From Luethyella okanaganae (GTDB taxonomy: Bacteria > Actinomycetota > Actinomycetes > Actinomycetales > Microbacteriaceae): DNA of 64,000 nucleotides. The stretch lies in the NCBI RefSeq assembly GCF_042660285.1, contig NZ_JBHSTP010000001.1, positions 1-64,000 of the forward strand. The letters are read 5' to 3'. Position 1 is the stretch's first letter, and the number at the start of each line of letters is the position of its first letter. Made by a program: the position numbers and the translations under genes. The notes beneath the pieces were generated by a model that made no database searches, was not told where the DNA came from, and worked only from the letters and a program-made list of their open reading frames with translations. Positions 7,851-16,314 of this stretch are shown one piece after another.

Positions 7851-9518
7851 TCAGGCGAGCAGCCAGGCCGTCGTGTCGTGCGGGAGGGCGCGTCCTTGCA
7901 ACTTCTCGCTCGTGAGCACGACGGTACCCTCCGGAAGCTCCACGGGAGCAGCACCGACGTTCGCCACGATCGTCACGGCCCCGTTGCGGAACGCCACGAC
8001 GTCGTCGCCGAAGTCGGACAGCCACTCGAGGGTGCCGGTGCCGAGGGCGTGCTCGTGGCGTAAGGCGAGGGCGAGCGTGTAGAGCTCCAGGGTCGAGCCG
8101 GAGACGCCTTGCTGCGCGTCCCGGGCCAGCCGGGCCCACTCGGCCGGTTGCGGCAGCCAGCTGTTGGATGTCGGGCCGAACCCGTAGGAGGGTGCCGAGG
8201 ACTCCCACGGGATCGGCACACGGCATCCGTCGCGTCCGTAGCGCTCTCCGTTCGTGCGGAACCAGGTGGGGTCCTCGCGAGCGGAATCCGGAAGGTCGAT
8301 CACCTCGGGCAGGCCGAGCTCTTCGCCCTGATAGAGGTAGGCGCTGCCGGGCAGTGAGAGCATGAGAGCCGTCGCTGCTCGTGCCCGGCGCAGACCGACG
8401 ATGGGGTCAGGCAGGCCGACGGTTTTGGGACCGATGCCGTGACCCTGCAGATTGTCTGCGGCCAGGGCGAGACGGGATGCGTGGCGCACGACGTCGTGGT
8501 TGGAGAGCACCCAGGTGCTCGGGGCGCCGACCGCGGCGAAGCTGTCGAGCGAGGCGTCGATGACGGCCCGCAGCCTCGGCCCCGACCAGGGCGTCTCGAG
8601 GTAGGCGAAGTTGAAGGCCTGGTGCATCTCATCGGGACGCACCCACAGGGCGACGCGCGAGAGCGGGTCGACCCAGGCTTCCGCCGCGAGGACGCGCTCG
8701 CCCGGGTACTCGTCGAGCAGTGTGCGCCAGTCGCGGTAGATCTCATGCACGCCGGCCTGCGCCCAGTAGGGCGGCGACGGCACGGCATCCGCGTCGATGA
8801 CGGGTTCGAGTGGACTCGCCCCGCCGCCCATGCTGCCGGCGTCGGCAGGCGGGGTGTAGTCGGGGAGCCCGGCGGCCTTGACGAGACCATGCGCGACGTC
8901 GACCCGGAATCCGTCGACGCCGCGATCGAGCCAGAAGCGCAGCACGTCGCGGAACTGCTCGCGCACCCACGGATTCTCCCAGTCGAAGTCGGGCTGTGAG
9001 CTGTCGAAGATGTGCAGGTACCACTGACCGGGTGTTCCGTCGGGATCGTTCACCCGCGTCCAGGCAGCGCCGCCGAAGACGGACTCCCAGTTGTTCGGGG
9101 GCAGTTCGCCGTGCTCGCCCTTGCCGTCGCGGAACAGGTATCTGGCGCGTTCCTCGCTGCCCTCGGGTGCTGCGAGCGCCTCCTGGAACCAGGGATGGTC
9201 GCTCGAGGAGTGGTTGGGAACGAGGTCGACGATCACGCGGATGCCGAGCTCGTGGGCCGCGCGCTGCATCTCGTCGAAGTCCGCGAGGGCGCCGAAGCGC
9301 GGATCGACATCGCAATAGTCGGCGACATCGTATCCGGCGTCACGCTGCGGGGAGGTGTAGAACGGCGACAGCCAGATGGCGTCGACACCGAGCGATCGAA
9401 GGGCGGGGAGTCTGCTCGTGATTCCGGCGAGGTCGCCCATGCCGTCGCCATTCGCATCGGCGAAGGAGCGCGGGTAGATCTGGTAGATCACGGCGGAACG
9501 CCACCACTCGGTTGTCAT
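7851..9518 (-). CDS. GH13 alpha-glucosidase
   Basis: A 555-residue glycoside hydrolase 13 protein starting MTTEWWRSAVIYQIYPRSF. Conserved regions appear in order: VIVDLVPNHSS, DGFRVDVAHG (nucleophile Asp), RVLAAEAWV (acid/base Glu) and STWVLSNHDVVRH (transition-state Asp). Size and motifs fit the GH13 alpha-glucosidase/oligo-1,6-glucosidase group that hydrolyses maltose, isomaltose or sucrose-type sugars in the cytoplasm. The in-frame extension to 9680 lacks homology. A LacI-type operator 31 bp upstream indicates sugar-dependent repression. No transporter gene adjoins it. Confidence 0.9.
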   Translation of the reverse strand: MTTEWWRSAVIYQIYPRSFADANGDGMGDLAGITSRLPALRSLGVDAIWLSPFYTSPQRDAGYDVADYCDVDPRFGALADFDEMQRAAHELGIRVIVDLVPNHSSSDHPWFQEALAAPEGSEERARYLFRDGKGEHGELPPNNWESVFGGAAWTRVNDPDGTPGQWYLHIFDSSQPDFDWENPWVREQFRDVLRFWLDRGVDGFRVDVAHGLVKAAGLPDYTPPADAGSMGGGASPLEPVIDADAVPSPPYWAQAGVHEIYRDWRTLLDEYPGERVLAAEAWVDPLSRVALWVRPDEMHQAFNFAYLETPWSGPRLRAVIDASLDSFAAVGAPSTWVLSNHDVVRHASRLALAADNLQGHGIGPKTVGLPDPIVGLRRARAATALMLSLPGSAYLYQGEELGLPEVIDLPDSAREDPTWFRTNGERYGRDGCRVPIPWESSAPSYGFGPTSNSWLPQPAEWARLARDAQQGVSGSTLELYTLALALRHEHALGTGTLEWLSDFGDDVVAFRNGAVTIVANVGAAPVELPEGTVVLTSEKLQGRALPHDTTAWLLA

Positions 9519-9548
9519 GACGGCCACGATAGTGCATAGCCGCGAATT

Positions 9549-9562
9549 TGAAAGCGTTTGCA
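9549..9562. promoter_or_regulatory. LacI/CcpA-type operator upstream of the alpha-glucosidase
   Basis: TGAAAGCGTTTGCA matches the palindromic pattern TGNAANCGNTTNCA used by many LacI-family repressors. It lies 31-44 bp before the alpha-glucosidase start. A maltose- or glucoside-responsive LacI regulator encoded elsewhere is the likely ligand. Confidence 0.6.
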
Positions 9563-9792
9563 TGGAACGTCCGTGGGGGCGTTTGTTCACGGGCAGCGCG
9601 AGGGCGAGGAGGTGCGTGGGAGCAGGCACGGATGAACGGCGGCTGCGGGTGGTGGCAGCAGGCATGATCTCGGGCGACACGCTGCGCGGACCGGGCGTAG
9701 CGAATGTCGGCGGCGTGCGCGGGGGGTCCGAATCTTTTGATATCCTTTACCGGTTGCCAATTTCGTGGCGGGTGAATCCTCGCGGCGGCTTC

Positions 9793-9864
<72 letters not shown>

Positions 9865-9902
9865 CTGGCTTCGTGCGTCGCTTCGGTAGCGCATGCGGTC
9901 GC

Positions 9903-9976
9903 GGCGGGGTAGCTCAGGTGGTTAGAGCACACGGCTCATAATCGTGGTGTCGCGGGTTCAAGTCCCGCCCCCGCTA
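9903..9976 (+). tRNA. tRNA-Met (CAT), elongator type
   Basis: Acceptor GGCGGGG pairs with CCCCGCT (one G-U pair), the D-arm is AGCTCAGGTGGTTAGAGC, anticodon loop CTCATAA gives CAT, and the T-arm is GCGGGTTCAAGTCCCGC. The sequence matches actinobacterial elongator tRNA-Met rather than initiator or lysidine-type tRNA-Ile. An integrase remnant begins directly at its 3' end, so it was probably an attachment site. Confidence 0.93.
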
Positions 9977-10349
9977 CAAACCATATAAATACAGGCAATG
10001 GCGACCCTTGATAGGGTCGCCGTTTGTTGTTTCAGGCGCCGCGTGCCCACATTTTGCCCACACTCTCGGCGACTTCGGCTTACGGTTCGCGGTGAGGTCG
10101 CCGACCGAGAGCGCGGTGAGCCAGTTCTGCACGTCGGAGTGCTCGACGGTGCCGACTCGGCGACTTCCCCAGACGGGCTCGATGTGCACCTTCCATGGGG
10201 TCGATGTAGCTGCCGCTCGCCTTGTCGACTTCCACTGTGGCGAGGAAGAGGTTCGCGTCGCGCTTGGTAGTGAAGCCGCGCTTGTCGGTCTGACTGCCGT
10301 CAGGCTTTCGGTAGCGAACACGATAAGCGCTTGCTCGCCGCAGTCTCAT
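9977..10349 (-). pseudogene. Degenerate tyrosine integrase (N-terminal arm-binding part)
   Basis: The minus strand first reads AYRVRYRKPDGSQTDKRGFT, KRDANLFLATVEVDKASGSYIDP, the arm-binding domain of actinophage and ICE integrases. After SYIDP it must shift frame to continue as EPVWGSRRVGTVEHSDVQNWL, the start of the core-binding domain. It then degrades into a short tail. The catalytic domain with R-H-R-Y is missing, so it is inactive. Its end abuts the 3' end of tRNA-Met, the usual geometry of an integrated element. Confidence 0.7.
10000..10033 (+). terminator. Rho-independent terminator after tRNA-Met
   Basis: GGCGACCC (10000-10007) and GGGTCGCC (10014-10021) form a perfect 8-bp stem around a 6-nt loop, followed by the T-rich GTTTGTTGTTTC. 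It closes the tRNA-Thr/tRNA-Met unit. Confidence 0.75.
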
Positions 10350-10374
10350 AGGACTTGATCGAGCTCATGCTGCG

Positions 10375-10641
10375 CTACTTCGCTTGGCCAGCGTCAAAGC
10401 GTTTGGATGCGGCATGCATGATCTCGAACGGGTTGGCCTCGATAGCCTGGGCGATCTTATCGATGTCGTTGGTGTTGAAGGGGAGATCGCCGCGCATGCG
10501 TGAGTAGTAGTAGTTCTGCGACATGCCAGAGAGTTTGAAAAGCTTCGCGTGGGTCATGCCTGAATGCTTTCGCGCGTTGTCGATTTCCTCTACGACTGCC
10601 ATCGAGAACCTACTTGACTTACCTGCTGATTTTCGAGCCAC
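10375..10641 (-). CDS. Small helix-turn-helix repressor-like protein of a mobile element
   Basis: 88 residues. The central segment EIDNARKHSGMTHAKLFKLSGMSQNYYYSRMRG has the layout of an XRE-type helix-turn-helix, followed by DIDKIAQAIEANPFEIM. Such proteins act as immunity repressors in phages and ICEs. The GTG at 10641 follows a near-consensus promoter so closely that the mRNA should be leaderless. An 11/12-bp inverted repeat spans that promoter and suggests autorepression. It is a leftover of the element whose integrase remnant lies alongside. Confidence 0.65.
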   Translation of the reverse strand: MARKSAGKSSRFSMAVVEEIDNARKHSGMTHAKLFKLSGMSQNYYYSRMRGDLPFNTNDIDKIAQAIEANPFEIMHAASKRFDAGQAK

Positions 10642-10647
10642 CGGTAC

Positions 10648-10693
10648 AGGCTACCTATTTCGGGACTCCTTGTAAAGAGACTCCCTAAATAGG
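10648..10693 (-). promoter_or_regulatory. Promoter and operator of the HTH repressor gene
   Basis: On the minus strand TTTACA (10671-10676) and TAGCCT (10648-10653) are separated by 17 bp, with the GTG start about 6 bp beyond. Inverted arms CCTATTTCGGGA (10654-10665) and TCCCTAAATAGG (10682-10693), with one mismatch, flank the -35 and cover the spacer. Binding of the repressor here would block its own promoter. Confidence 0.6.
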
Positions 10694-10699
10694 TTGACC

Positions 10700-11028
10700 G
10701 GTATTTCAGTTCCGAGCATGTTGCCGCGATTTGCCCTGTTTCGGTCGCAGCGCCGTTGGGCTTGGCGGCGATGGAGCGGGAATTGCCCGGGTGCTCGCGA
10801 CACTCGTTGTTCAGGTCTGACGACGCTTGGCGACCGGGGCGCTCAGTTCTCCGAACGACCGCCTGGGCGACCGACGAGACTCCCGAATGGCCCAAGTTAG
10901 TGGAGCGAGCCGGGCGCCGTTCTCGCCGCTCGACGCAAAAGCCTAGGCAGAACGGGTGACAACACGGAGGATGGGAGTAGTAGTCCGTTTCTAAGGGGGA
11001 AGAGGACTTCTCGGGGGGAAGAGGACCT
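10700..11028. other. Intergenic stretch before the oleate hydratase gene
   Basis: No gene is supported here. At the right end GGGGGAAGAGGAC occurs twice (10995-11007 and 11014-11026); the second copy is the ribosome binding site of the next gene. Confidence 0.6.
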
Positions 11029-12771
11029 GTGTATTACGGCAAGGGCAACTACGAAGCATTCGCTCGTCCGCGCAGACCCGAGGGGGTCGAAGACAAGTCG
11101 GCGTATCTTGTCGGTGGTGGCCTCGCCTCCTTGGCGGCTGCTGCGTTCTTGATCCGGGACGGGCAGATGTCGGGCGACCGGATCACCGTGCTCGAGGCGT
11201 CAGCGATCGGCGGCGGCGCCCTCGACGGCGCCGGCGATGCCGAGACGGGTTGGCTGATCCGAGGCGGCCGTGAGATGGAGGATCACTTTGAGTGCCTCTG
11301 GGATCTGTACCGCAGCATCCCATCGCTCGAGGTCGACGGGTCGGTGCTCGACGAGTTCTACTGGCTGAACAAGGACGATCCGAACTTCTCACTGCAACGG
11401 GCCACGATCAACCGGGGTCTGGATGCCGAGACCGGCATGGACTTCACCCTCGGCAAGCGGGCTACGAAAGACATCGTCGACCTCGTGCTCGAACTACCGG
11501 AGCAGCTATACGACAAGCGCATCGATGAGGTGATGAGCCAGGACTTCTTCGACTCGAACTTCTGGTTGTACTGGCGCACGATGTTCGCGTTCGAGGAGTG
11601 GCACAGCGCCCTCGAGATGAAACTCTATGTGCAGCGGTTCATCCATCACATCGGCGGCTTGCCCGACTTCAGCGCGTTGAAGTTCACGAGATACAACCAG
11701 TACGAGTCGCTCGTGCTGCCGCTGATCACCTGGCTGCGGGAGCAGGGCGTGACCATGCAGTTCGACACTCGTGTCATGGACGTGCAATTCCACATCACCC
11801 CGGAGAAGAAGGTCGCCAAGCGCATCGTCTGGGTTCGCGATGGCGTCGAGGGCGGCGTGGACACCACTGAGAACGAGCTGGTGTTCGTCACCAACGGCTC
11901 GCTGGTCGAGAACTCGAGGTGGGGCGATCACCATGCTCCCGCCGCCTTCGACCCGGTCGTGCACGACGGCGGAAGCTGGCATCTCTGGCGCAACATCGCT
12001 GCGCAGGATGCCTCGTTCGGCCGCCCCGACAAGTTCTGCACGTTCCCTGAGCAGTCGCAATGGGAGTCCGCGTCGATCACCACGCTCGACGAGCGCATTC
12101 CGGCATACATCGAGAAGATCGCCAAGCGCCCGACGCAGGGGGGCAAGGTCGTCACCGGCGGGATCGTCTCGGCGAAGGACAGCGCCTGGCTGCTGAGCTG
12201 GACCGTGAACCGGCAACCGCACTTCTCCAGACAACCCGCCACTCAGACGGTGGTCTGGTTCTACAGCCTGTTCACGGATGTTCCCGGCGACTACGTGAGA
12301 AAGCCGATGCGTGACTGCACCGGTGAGGAGATCACCAGGGAGTGGCTGTTCCACATGGGCGTGCCCTCAGACGAGATCCATGAGCTCGCGGCATCCGGAG
12401 CCGTCACCCGCCCGTGCATGATGCCGTTCATCACGGCCTTCTTCCTGCCGCGCGCGGCGGGGGATCGCCCAGACGTGGTGCCAGAGGGGGTGGCGAACTT
12501 CGCTTTCATCGGCCAGTTCGCCGAGTCGACTCGCGACTGCATCTTCACCACCGAGTACTCGGTGCGCACTGCTATGGAGGCGGTCTACCAGTTGCTCGAC
12601 ATCGAGCGGGCCGTGCCCGAGGTGTTCGGCTCGATCTACGATGTGCGGGAGCTCATGAAGTCGACCATGTTCATGCGCGACGGCAAGAAGCTGCCCGTCA
12701 CCTGGTTTGCAAGGAGGTATGTCGAGAAGACGATCATCGGTCGGATGCTCGAGGAGCACGGGGTCATCTGA
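11029..12771 (+). CDS. ohyA: Oleate hydratase (fatty acid 10-hydratase)
   Basis: 580 residues. The FAD motif LVGGGLASLAAAAFLIRDG is followed by the family signatures LEASAIGGGALDGAGDAETGW, RGGREMEDHFECLWDLYRSIPSLE and RATINRGLDAE, and by FITAFFLPRAAGDRPDVVPEG near the C-terminus. Oleate hydratases (EC 4.2.1.53) add water to cis-9 double bonds of unsaturated fatty acids and need FAD structurally. They detoxify host or plant fatty acids. The GTG start follows GGGGGAAGAGG at good spacing. The gene is monocistronic and convergent with glutamate decarboxylase. Confidence 0.93.
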   Translation: MYYGKGNYEAFARPRRPEGVEDKSAYLVGGGLASLAAAAFLIRDGQMSGDRITVLEASAIGGGALDGAGDAETGWLIRGGREMEDHFECLWDLYRSIPSLEVDGSVLDEFYWLNKDDPNFSLQRATINRGLDAETGMDFTLGKRATKDIVDLVLELPEQLYDKRIDEVMSQDFFDSNFWLYWRTMFAFEEWHSALEMKLYVQRFIHHIGGLPDFSALKFTRYNQYESLVLPLITWLREQGVTMQFDTRVMDVQFHITPEKKVAKRIVWVRDGVEGGVDTTENELVFVTNGSLVENSRWGDHHAPAAFDPVVHDGGSWHLWRNIAAQDASFGRPDKFCTFPEQSQWESASITTLDERIPAYIEKIAKRPTQGGKVVTGGIVSAKDSAWLLSWTVNRQPHFSRQPATQTVVWFYSLFTDVPGDYVRKPMRDCTGEEITREWLFHMGVPSDEIHELAASGAVTRPCMMPFITAFFLPRAAGDRPDVVPEGVANFAFIGQFAESTRDCIFTTEYSVRTAMEAVYQLLDIERAVPEVFGSIYDVRELMKSTMFMRDGKKLPVTWFARRYVEKTIIGRMLEEHGVI

Positions 12772-12812
12772 GTGTTCGGCCGATGCGAGCACCTCGCCAT
12801 GGCGACGCCATC

Positions 12813-14189
12813 TCAGTGATGGAATGTGGGGTGGACGTCCTCCATGGGCATGGGCGACTTGAGTGCGTCCAGAGAGGCGGTCTCGGTCACGATGTCGGCG
12901 AGTAGGTCGCGCGCGAGATCCATGCTCAGTCCCTGTCGCACCACGACCCGCTGCACGGTGAGATCGCCGAGATTGTCGGGCATCGGGTATGCCGGCACGA
13001 GCCAGCCGCGCATCCTGAGCCTCTCCGACAGGTGATAGAGGTTCCAGTTGGACGTGTGTCCCGCCTTGAGTCGCCATGCGAAGACCGGGATGTCGGATCC
13101 GTCGTTCCACAGGTCGAACGCACCGGTTCCCTGGATCCCCTTCGCGAGAAAGTGCGCCACGTCTTGGGCGCCCCGCTGCACGACGGTGTATCCGGCTCGA
13201 CCGAGTCGGAGAAAGAGGTAGTACTGCAGCAGTATCTGGGCACCTGGGCGGGAGAAGTTCAGCGCGAACGTCGGCATATCGCCACCCAGGTAGCTGACCC
13301 GGAACACGAGATCCTCGGGCAGTCGCTGCTCGTCACGCCAGATCACCCAACCGACCCCGGGGTACACGAGCCCGTATTTGTGGCCGGACGTCGAAATGGA
13401 GTGAACGCGTTCGAGCCGGAAGTCCCAGACGAGGTCGGGCTGCAGGAACGGGGCGATCATCGCGCCCGATGCGCCGTCGACGTGGATGGGGATGTCCAGG
13501 CCGCTCTTCGCCTGGATCTCGTCGAGGGCTGCGGCGATCTGCGCGACGGGTTCGTACATCCCCGTGTATGTGACACCCATGATCGCGACGACGCCGATCG
13601 TGTTCTCGTCGACGTAGCGCTCGAGGTCATGGCCGTCGAGTACCTTGTGCTCCTCTGTGAGAGGGACGAGTCGCATCTCTACGTCCCAGTAGTTGCAGAA
13701 TTTCTCCCAGCAGACCTGCACCGCCGAGCTCATCACGAGGTTGGGCTTGTCGGCGGGTTTTCCGGCGTCGCGTCGCGCATGTTGCCAGTTGCGCTTCAGC
13801 GCGAGTCCGCCGAGCATGCACGCTTCGGATGAGCCGATCGTCGACGTGCCGATCGCGGCCTTCGCGTCTGGAGCGTTCCAGAGATCGGCGATCAGTCGCC
13901 AGGCACGCTCCTCGATTGCAGCGGTGCGCGGGTATTCGTCCTTGTCGATCATGTTCTTGTCGTAGGACTCGGCATAGAGCTTGTCGGCCGCATCGTCCAT
14001 CCACGTGCCGACGAATGTCGCAAGGTTGAGTCGCGAGTTGCCGTCGAGCATGGTCTCGTCGTGGATGAGCTGGTACGCGGTGTCTGGTGCCATCCCGCTT
14101 TCGGGAAAGCGGGTGTTTTCCGTTCCCGCCATCTCCGGTGCTCGTTCGAACACCGGTGTGAACTCTTCTGACCTGGTCGATGCGCTCAT
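12813..14189 (-). CDS. gadB: Glutamate decarboxylase
   Basis: 458 residues, the typical GAD length. Hallmarks are HVDGASGAMIAPFL (PLP-binding Asp region), SISTSGHKYGLVYPGVGWVIWR (Schiff-base Lys in SxHK) and the N-terminal FPESGMAPDTAYQLIHDE. It converts glutamate to GABA with proton consumption, supporting acid tolerance or GABA metabolism. No GadC antiporter lies beside it. A succinate-semialdehyde dehydrogenase and an aminotransferase remnant of the GABA route are 38 kb away. The start follows GGGGGATGT. Confidence 0.93.
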   Translation of the reverse strand: MSASTRSEEFTPVFERAPEMAGTENTRFPESGMAPDTAYQLIHDETMLDGNSRLNLATFVGTWMDDAADKLYAESYDKNMIDKDEYPRTAAIEERAWRLIADLWNAPDAKAAIGTSTIGSSEACMLGGLALKRNWQHARRDAGKPADKPNLVMSSAVQVCWEKFCNYWDVEMRLVPLTEEHKVLDGHDLERYVDENTIGVVAIMGVTYTGMYEPVAQIAAALDEIQAKSGLDIPIHVDGASGAMIAPFLQPDLVWDFRLERVHSISTSGHKYGLVYPGVGWVIWRDEQRLPEDLVFRVSYLGGDMPTFALNFSRPGAQILLQYYLFLRLGRAGYTVVQRGAQDVAHFLAKGIQGTGAFDLWNDGSDIPVFAWRLKAGHTSNWNLYHLSERLRMRGWLVPAYPMPDNLGDLTVQRVVVRQGLSMDLARDLLADIVTETASLDALKSPMPMEDVHPTFHH

Positions 14190-14527
14190 ACATCCCCCAT
14201 TTGCGCCGATGCTGCTTACCGTACGACAAGTGTGTGGTGCGGCATTGCAAATCTCAGTGAACTCCCACCTTCTGCGACCTTACTGCGACGCGGGATTCTC
14301 TGCGTTCACCGGCGCTGACGCTGATGTCGACACGGCTGCTCACCGGAGAGCTCACCCGCACGGGAGTGGAGACTCGTCTGCCCGTGGCACATTGTCGACG
14401 TGCGTGCACAGGAGAGGTGTGCCGCCTCTCGGTTGTTCGATCGTCTGGTTCCTGCTGCAGAATGGACAGCATCGCGGCGAAGCCCCGAAGCCCGCGGCCA
14501 GATTCAGCCGGGCGGAGGGAGCCAGCG
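14190..14527. other. Divergent intergenic region, gadB / ogt
   Basis: 338 bp between divergent starts. No open frame here looks coding and no strong palindrome was found; it should carry both promoters. Confidence 0.5.
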
Positions 14528-15025
14528 ATGACCGCAACACATCGGATCGTCGATTCTCCGATCGGCCCGCTCACCCTGGTGGGGGACGACGGTGTGCTTG
14601 CCGGCCTCTACATGGCGGAGCACCTGCATCGGCCGGACCCGAGCGGTTTCGGGCAACGCACCGACGACTTCGCCGCTGCCGTTTGGCAGCTCGACGAGTA
14701 CTTCACGGGTGGGCGCCGGGTTTTCGACATCGAGCTCGCTCCGCGCGGCACCGAGTTTCAGCGGCGGGTCTGGTCGGAGCTCGCTCGGATCCCCTACGGT
14801 GAGACCTGTTCCTACCTGGAGCTGGCCGAGAGGCTGGGGGATGTCGGAGCCGCCCGCGCGGTCGGCGCGGCGAACGGCAGGAATCCGATCTCGATCGTCG
14901 TGCCGTGTCACCGTGTGATCGGCTCCGACGGCACGCTCACCGGGTATGCGGGCGGGCTGGCGCGCAAGCGATTCCTGCTCGATCTGGAGGAGCCGGCCGG
15001 CCGGAAGGCCGCCCGGCTGTTCTGA
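14528..15025 (+). CDS. ogt: Methylated-DNA--[protein]-cysteine S-methyltransferase
   Basis: 165 residues starting MTATHRIVDSPIGPLTLV. The active-site motif VVPCHRVIGSDGTLTGYAGG carries the acceptor cysteine and the asparagine hinge region ANGRNPISI precedes it. The protein removes alkyl groups from O6 of guanine in a suicide reaction. ATG 14528 is chosen for its strong ribosome binding site GGCGGAGGGA; the open frame upstream to 14324 has no homology. It lacks the Ada regulatory domain. Confidence 0.92.
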   Translation: MTATHRIVDSPIGPLTLVGDDGVLAGLYMAEHLHRPDPSGFGQRTDDFAAAVWQLDEYFTGGRRVFDIELAPRGTEFQRRVWSELARIPYGETCSYLELAERLGDVGAARAVGAANGRNPISIVVPCHRVIGSDGTLTGYAGGLARKRFLLDLEEPAGRKAARLF

Positions 15026-15107
15026 CGGGCACGGTCGCACGGCTTCGACAGGCTCGGCCACCGTGCTGTGCATGGCAGACCGGCACCTTCCCACGTAGAC
15101 GAAGATG

Positions 15108-16211
15108 CTAGATCGCGGGCATGAGCACGTCTCTGATCAGCGAATCGAGTGCCGCATCGGCCTCGAGGAACTGGCGCAGTGTGCGGCGGGTGGCTCCGAA
15201 GTTCTCGAATTCCTCGACCGGCATGCCGTCCTCGTCGTACGCCTTGCGAAACTCGGGAAGACGGTCGTGCAGGGTTTGGATGATGTGCGGCTCCACCGGC
15301 ACGCCGATGCGCTCCACGGCGGGGATGTTGTTCTCGTTGATGCGCCGCTGCCAATCGAAGGGCGGTGAGACGACGAGATCGCCCCCGACGAGCTCGCTCC
15401 ACTGCAGATGGTTGCGGAAGGCGGCCGAGAGGATGCGCGTGCGGTAGCCGCGCTCGCGGTAGATCGTGTAGGCCTTCTTGAGCGCCGCGACGCCCGCCCA
15501 CTCGAAATATCCAGGCTCGATCAAGATGCGCGCCTTCGCAGCGGAAGCCTTTAGCCAGTCGTCGAGACGGCCGCCCATGATGGTGCAGACCGAGCCGAAG
15601 CCGTCGGTCGGCAGGCTCTCGGCATCCCGCCTGTTCAGACCGCGCTCGATCGCCTCGGCCACGGCGATCGCCTGTGCGACGGTGAAGGAGACGGTGGCGT
15701 TGATGCTCACACCGCGATAGGTGGCCTCCTCGATGGCCTCGATGCCGGTCTTGGTCGCGGGGATCTTGACGATGATGTTCGGCGCGAGCGATGAGAAGCG
15801 CACGGCCTGCTCGACGAGGGCTGCGGCATTTCGATGCAGTCGTGGGTCGGTCTGAATCGAGAGGCGGCCGTTGCGGCCGCCGTGCTCCCGAAAGATCGGC
15901 TCGAGCAGTCGCGCCGCCTCGACGGAGAGTTCCTCGACGGCCTTCCAGCCGATCTCGGATTCGCTCGCCGTTGGGTGGGTCTCGGCGATGGCCAGGAGCC
16001 GCGGTCGCCAGATGTCGAGATTGCTCGTGATCGTGGTGAGCGCGATGACCGGATTGCAGGTCGCTCCGACAGCTCCGAAAGCGATCGACTCCGCCAGCTC
16101 GCGAGGATCAGCCGAGTCGTTCCAGAGACTGGTCGGCGTGCTTTCCGCTGCCTCGAGGAGTGGCGGGCGGGATGTGGTGGCGGCGGTCGCCTGCTCGGAT
16201 GGCAGCGTCAT
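15108..16211 (-). CDS. Transaldolase-family protein of the inositol island
   Basis: 367 residues. Motifs of the transaldolase barrel are GAVGATCNPVIALTTI, NIIVKIPATKTGIEAIEEATYRG (Schiff-base lysine region), INATVSFTVAQAIAVAEAIERG and RILIEPGYFEWAGVAALKKAY. ATG 16211 is preferred over 16256 because GGAGGAAC precedes it. It is divergent from iolC, and the shared promoter region contains the TGTCC motif of the island. A role in processing sugar phosphates from inositol-like substrates is inferred; true transaldolase activity is not shown. Confidence 0.8.
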   Translation of the reverse strand: MTLPSEQATAATTSRPPLLEAAESTPTSLWNDSADPRELAESIAFGAVGATCNPVIALTTITSNLDIWRPRLLAIAETHPTASESEIGWKAVEELSVEAARLLEPIFREHGGRNGRLSIQTDPRLHRNAAALVEQAVRFSSLAPNIIVKIPATKTGIEAIEEATYRGVSINATVSFTVAQAIAVAEAIERGLNRRDAESLPTDGFGSVCTIMGGRLDDWLKASAAKARILIEPGYFEWAGVAALKKAYTIYRERGYRTRILSAAFRNHLQWSELVGGDLVVSPPFDWQRRINENNIPAVERIGVPVEPHIIQTLHDRLPEFRKAYDEDGMPVEEFENFGATRRTLRQFLEADAALDSLIRDVLMPAI

Positions 16212-16260
16212 GGTTCCTCCATCGGTCTCGGCGCTCCGGCATCCGCTGGTGCGCAACAGT

Positions 16261-16309
16261 CCGCATCACTATATGTATAAGACGTCTTTATGTCCTAACA
16301 ATTAAGGAC
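16261..16309 (-). promoter_or_regulatory. Transaldolase promoter with palindromic operator
   Basis: On the minus strand TTGTTA and TATACA are 16 bp apart, placing the start about 50 bp before the ATG. A near palindrome with GTCCT (16292-16296) and AGGAC (16305-16309) arms overlaps the -35. It contains TGTCCTAACA, related to the TGTCCTGACA motif in front of iolC. Confidence 0.5.
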
Positions 16310-16314
16310 TATTC

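Noticed and set aside
11506..12354. Long open frame antisense to oleate hydratase
   Set aside because: It mirrors the codon periodicity of a clearly homologous gene on the other strand and has no recognisable domain.
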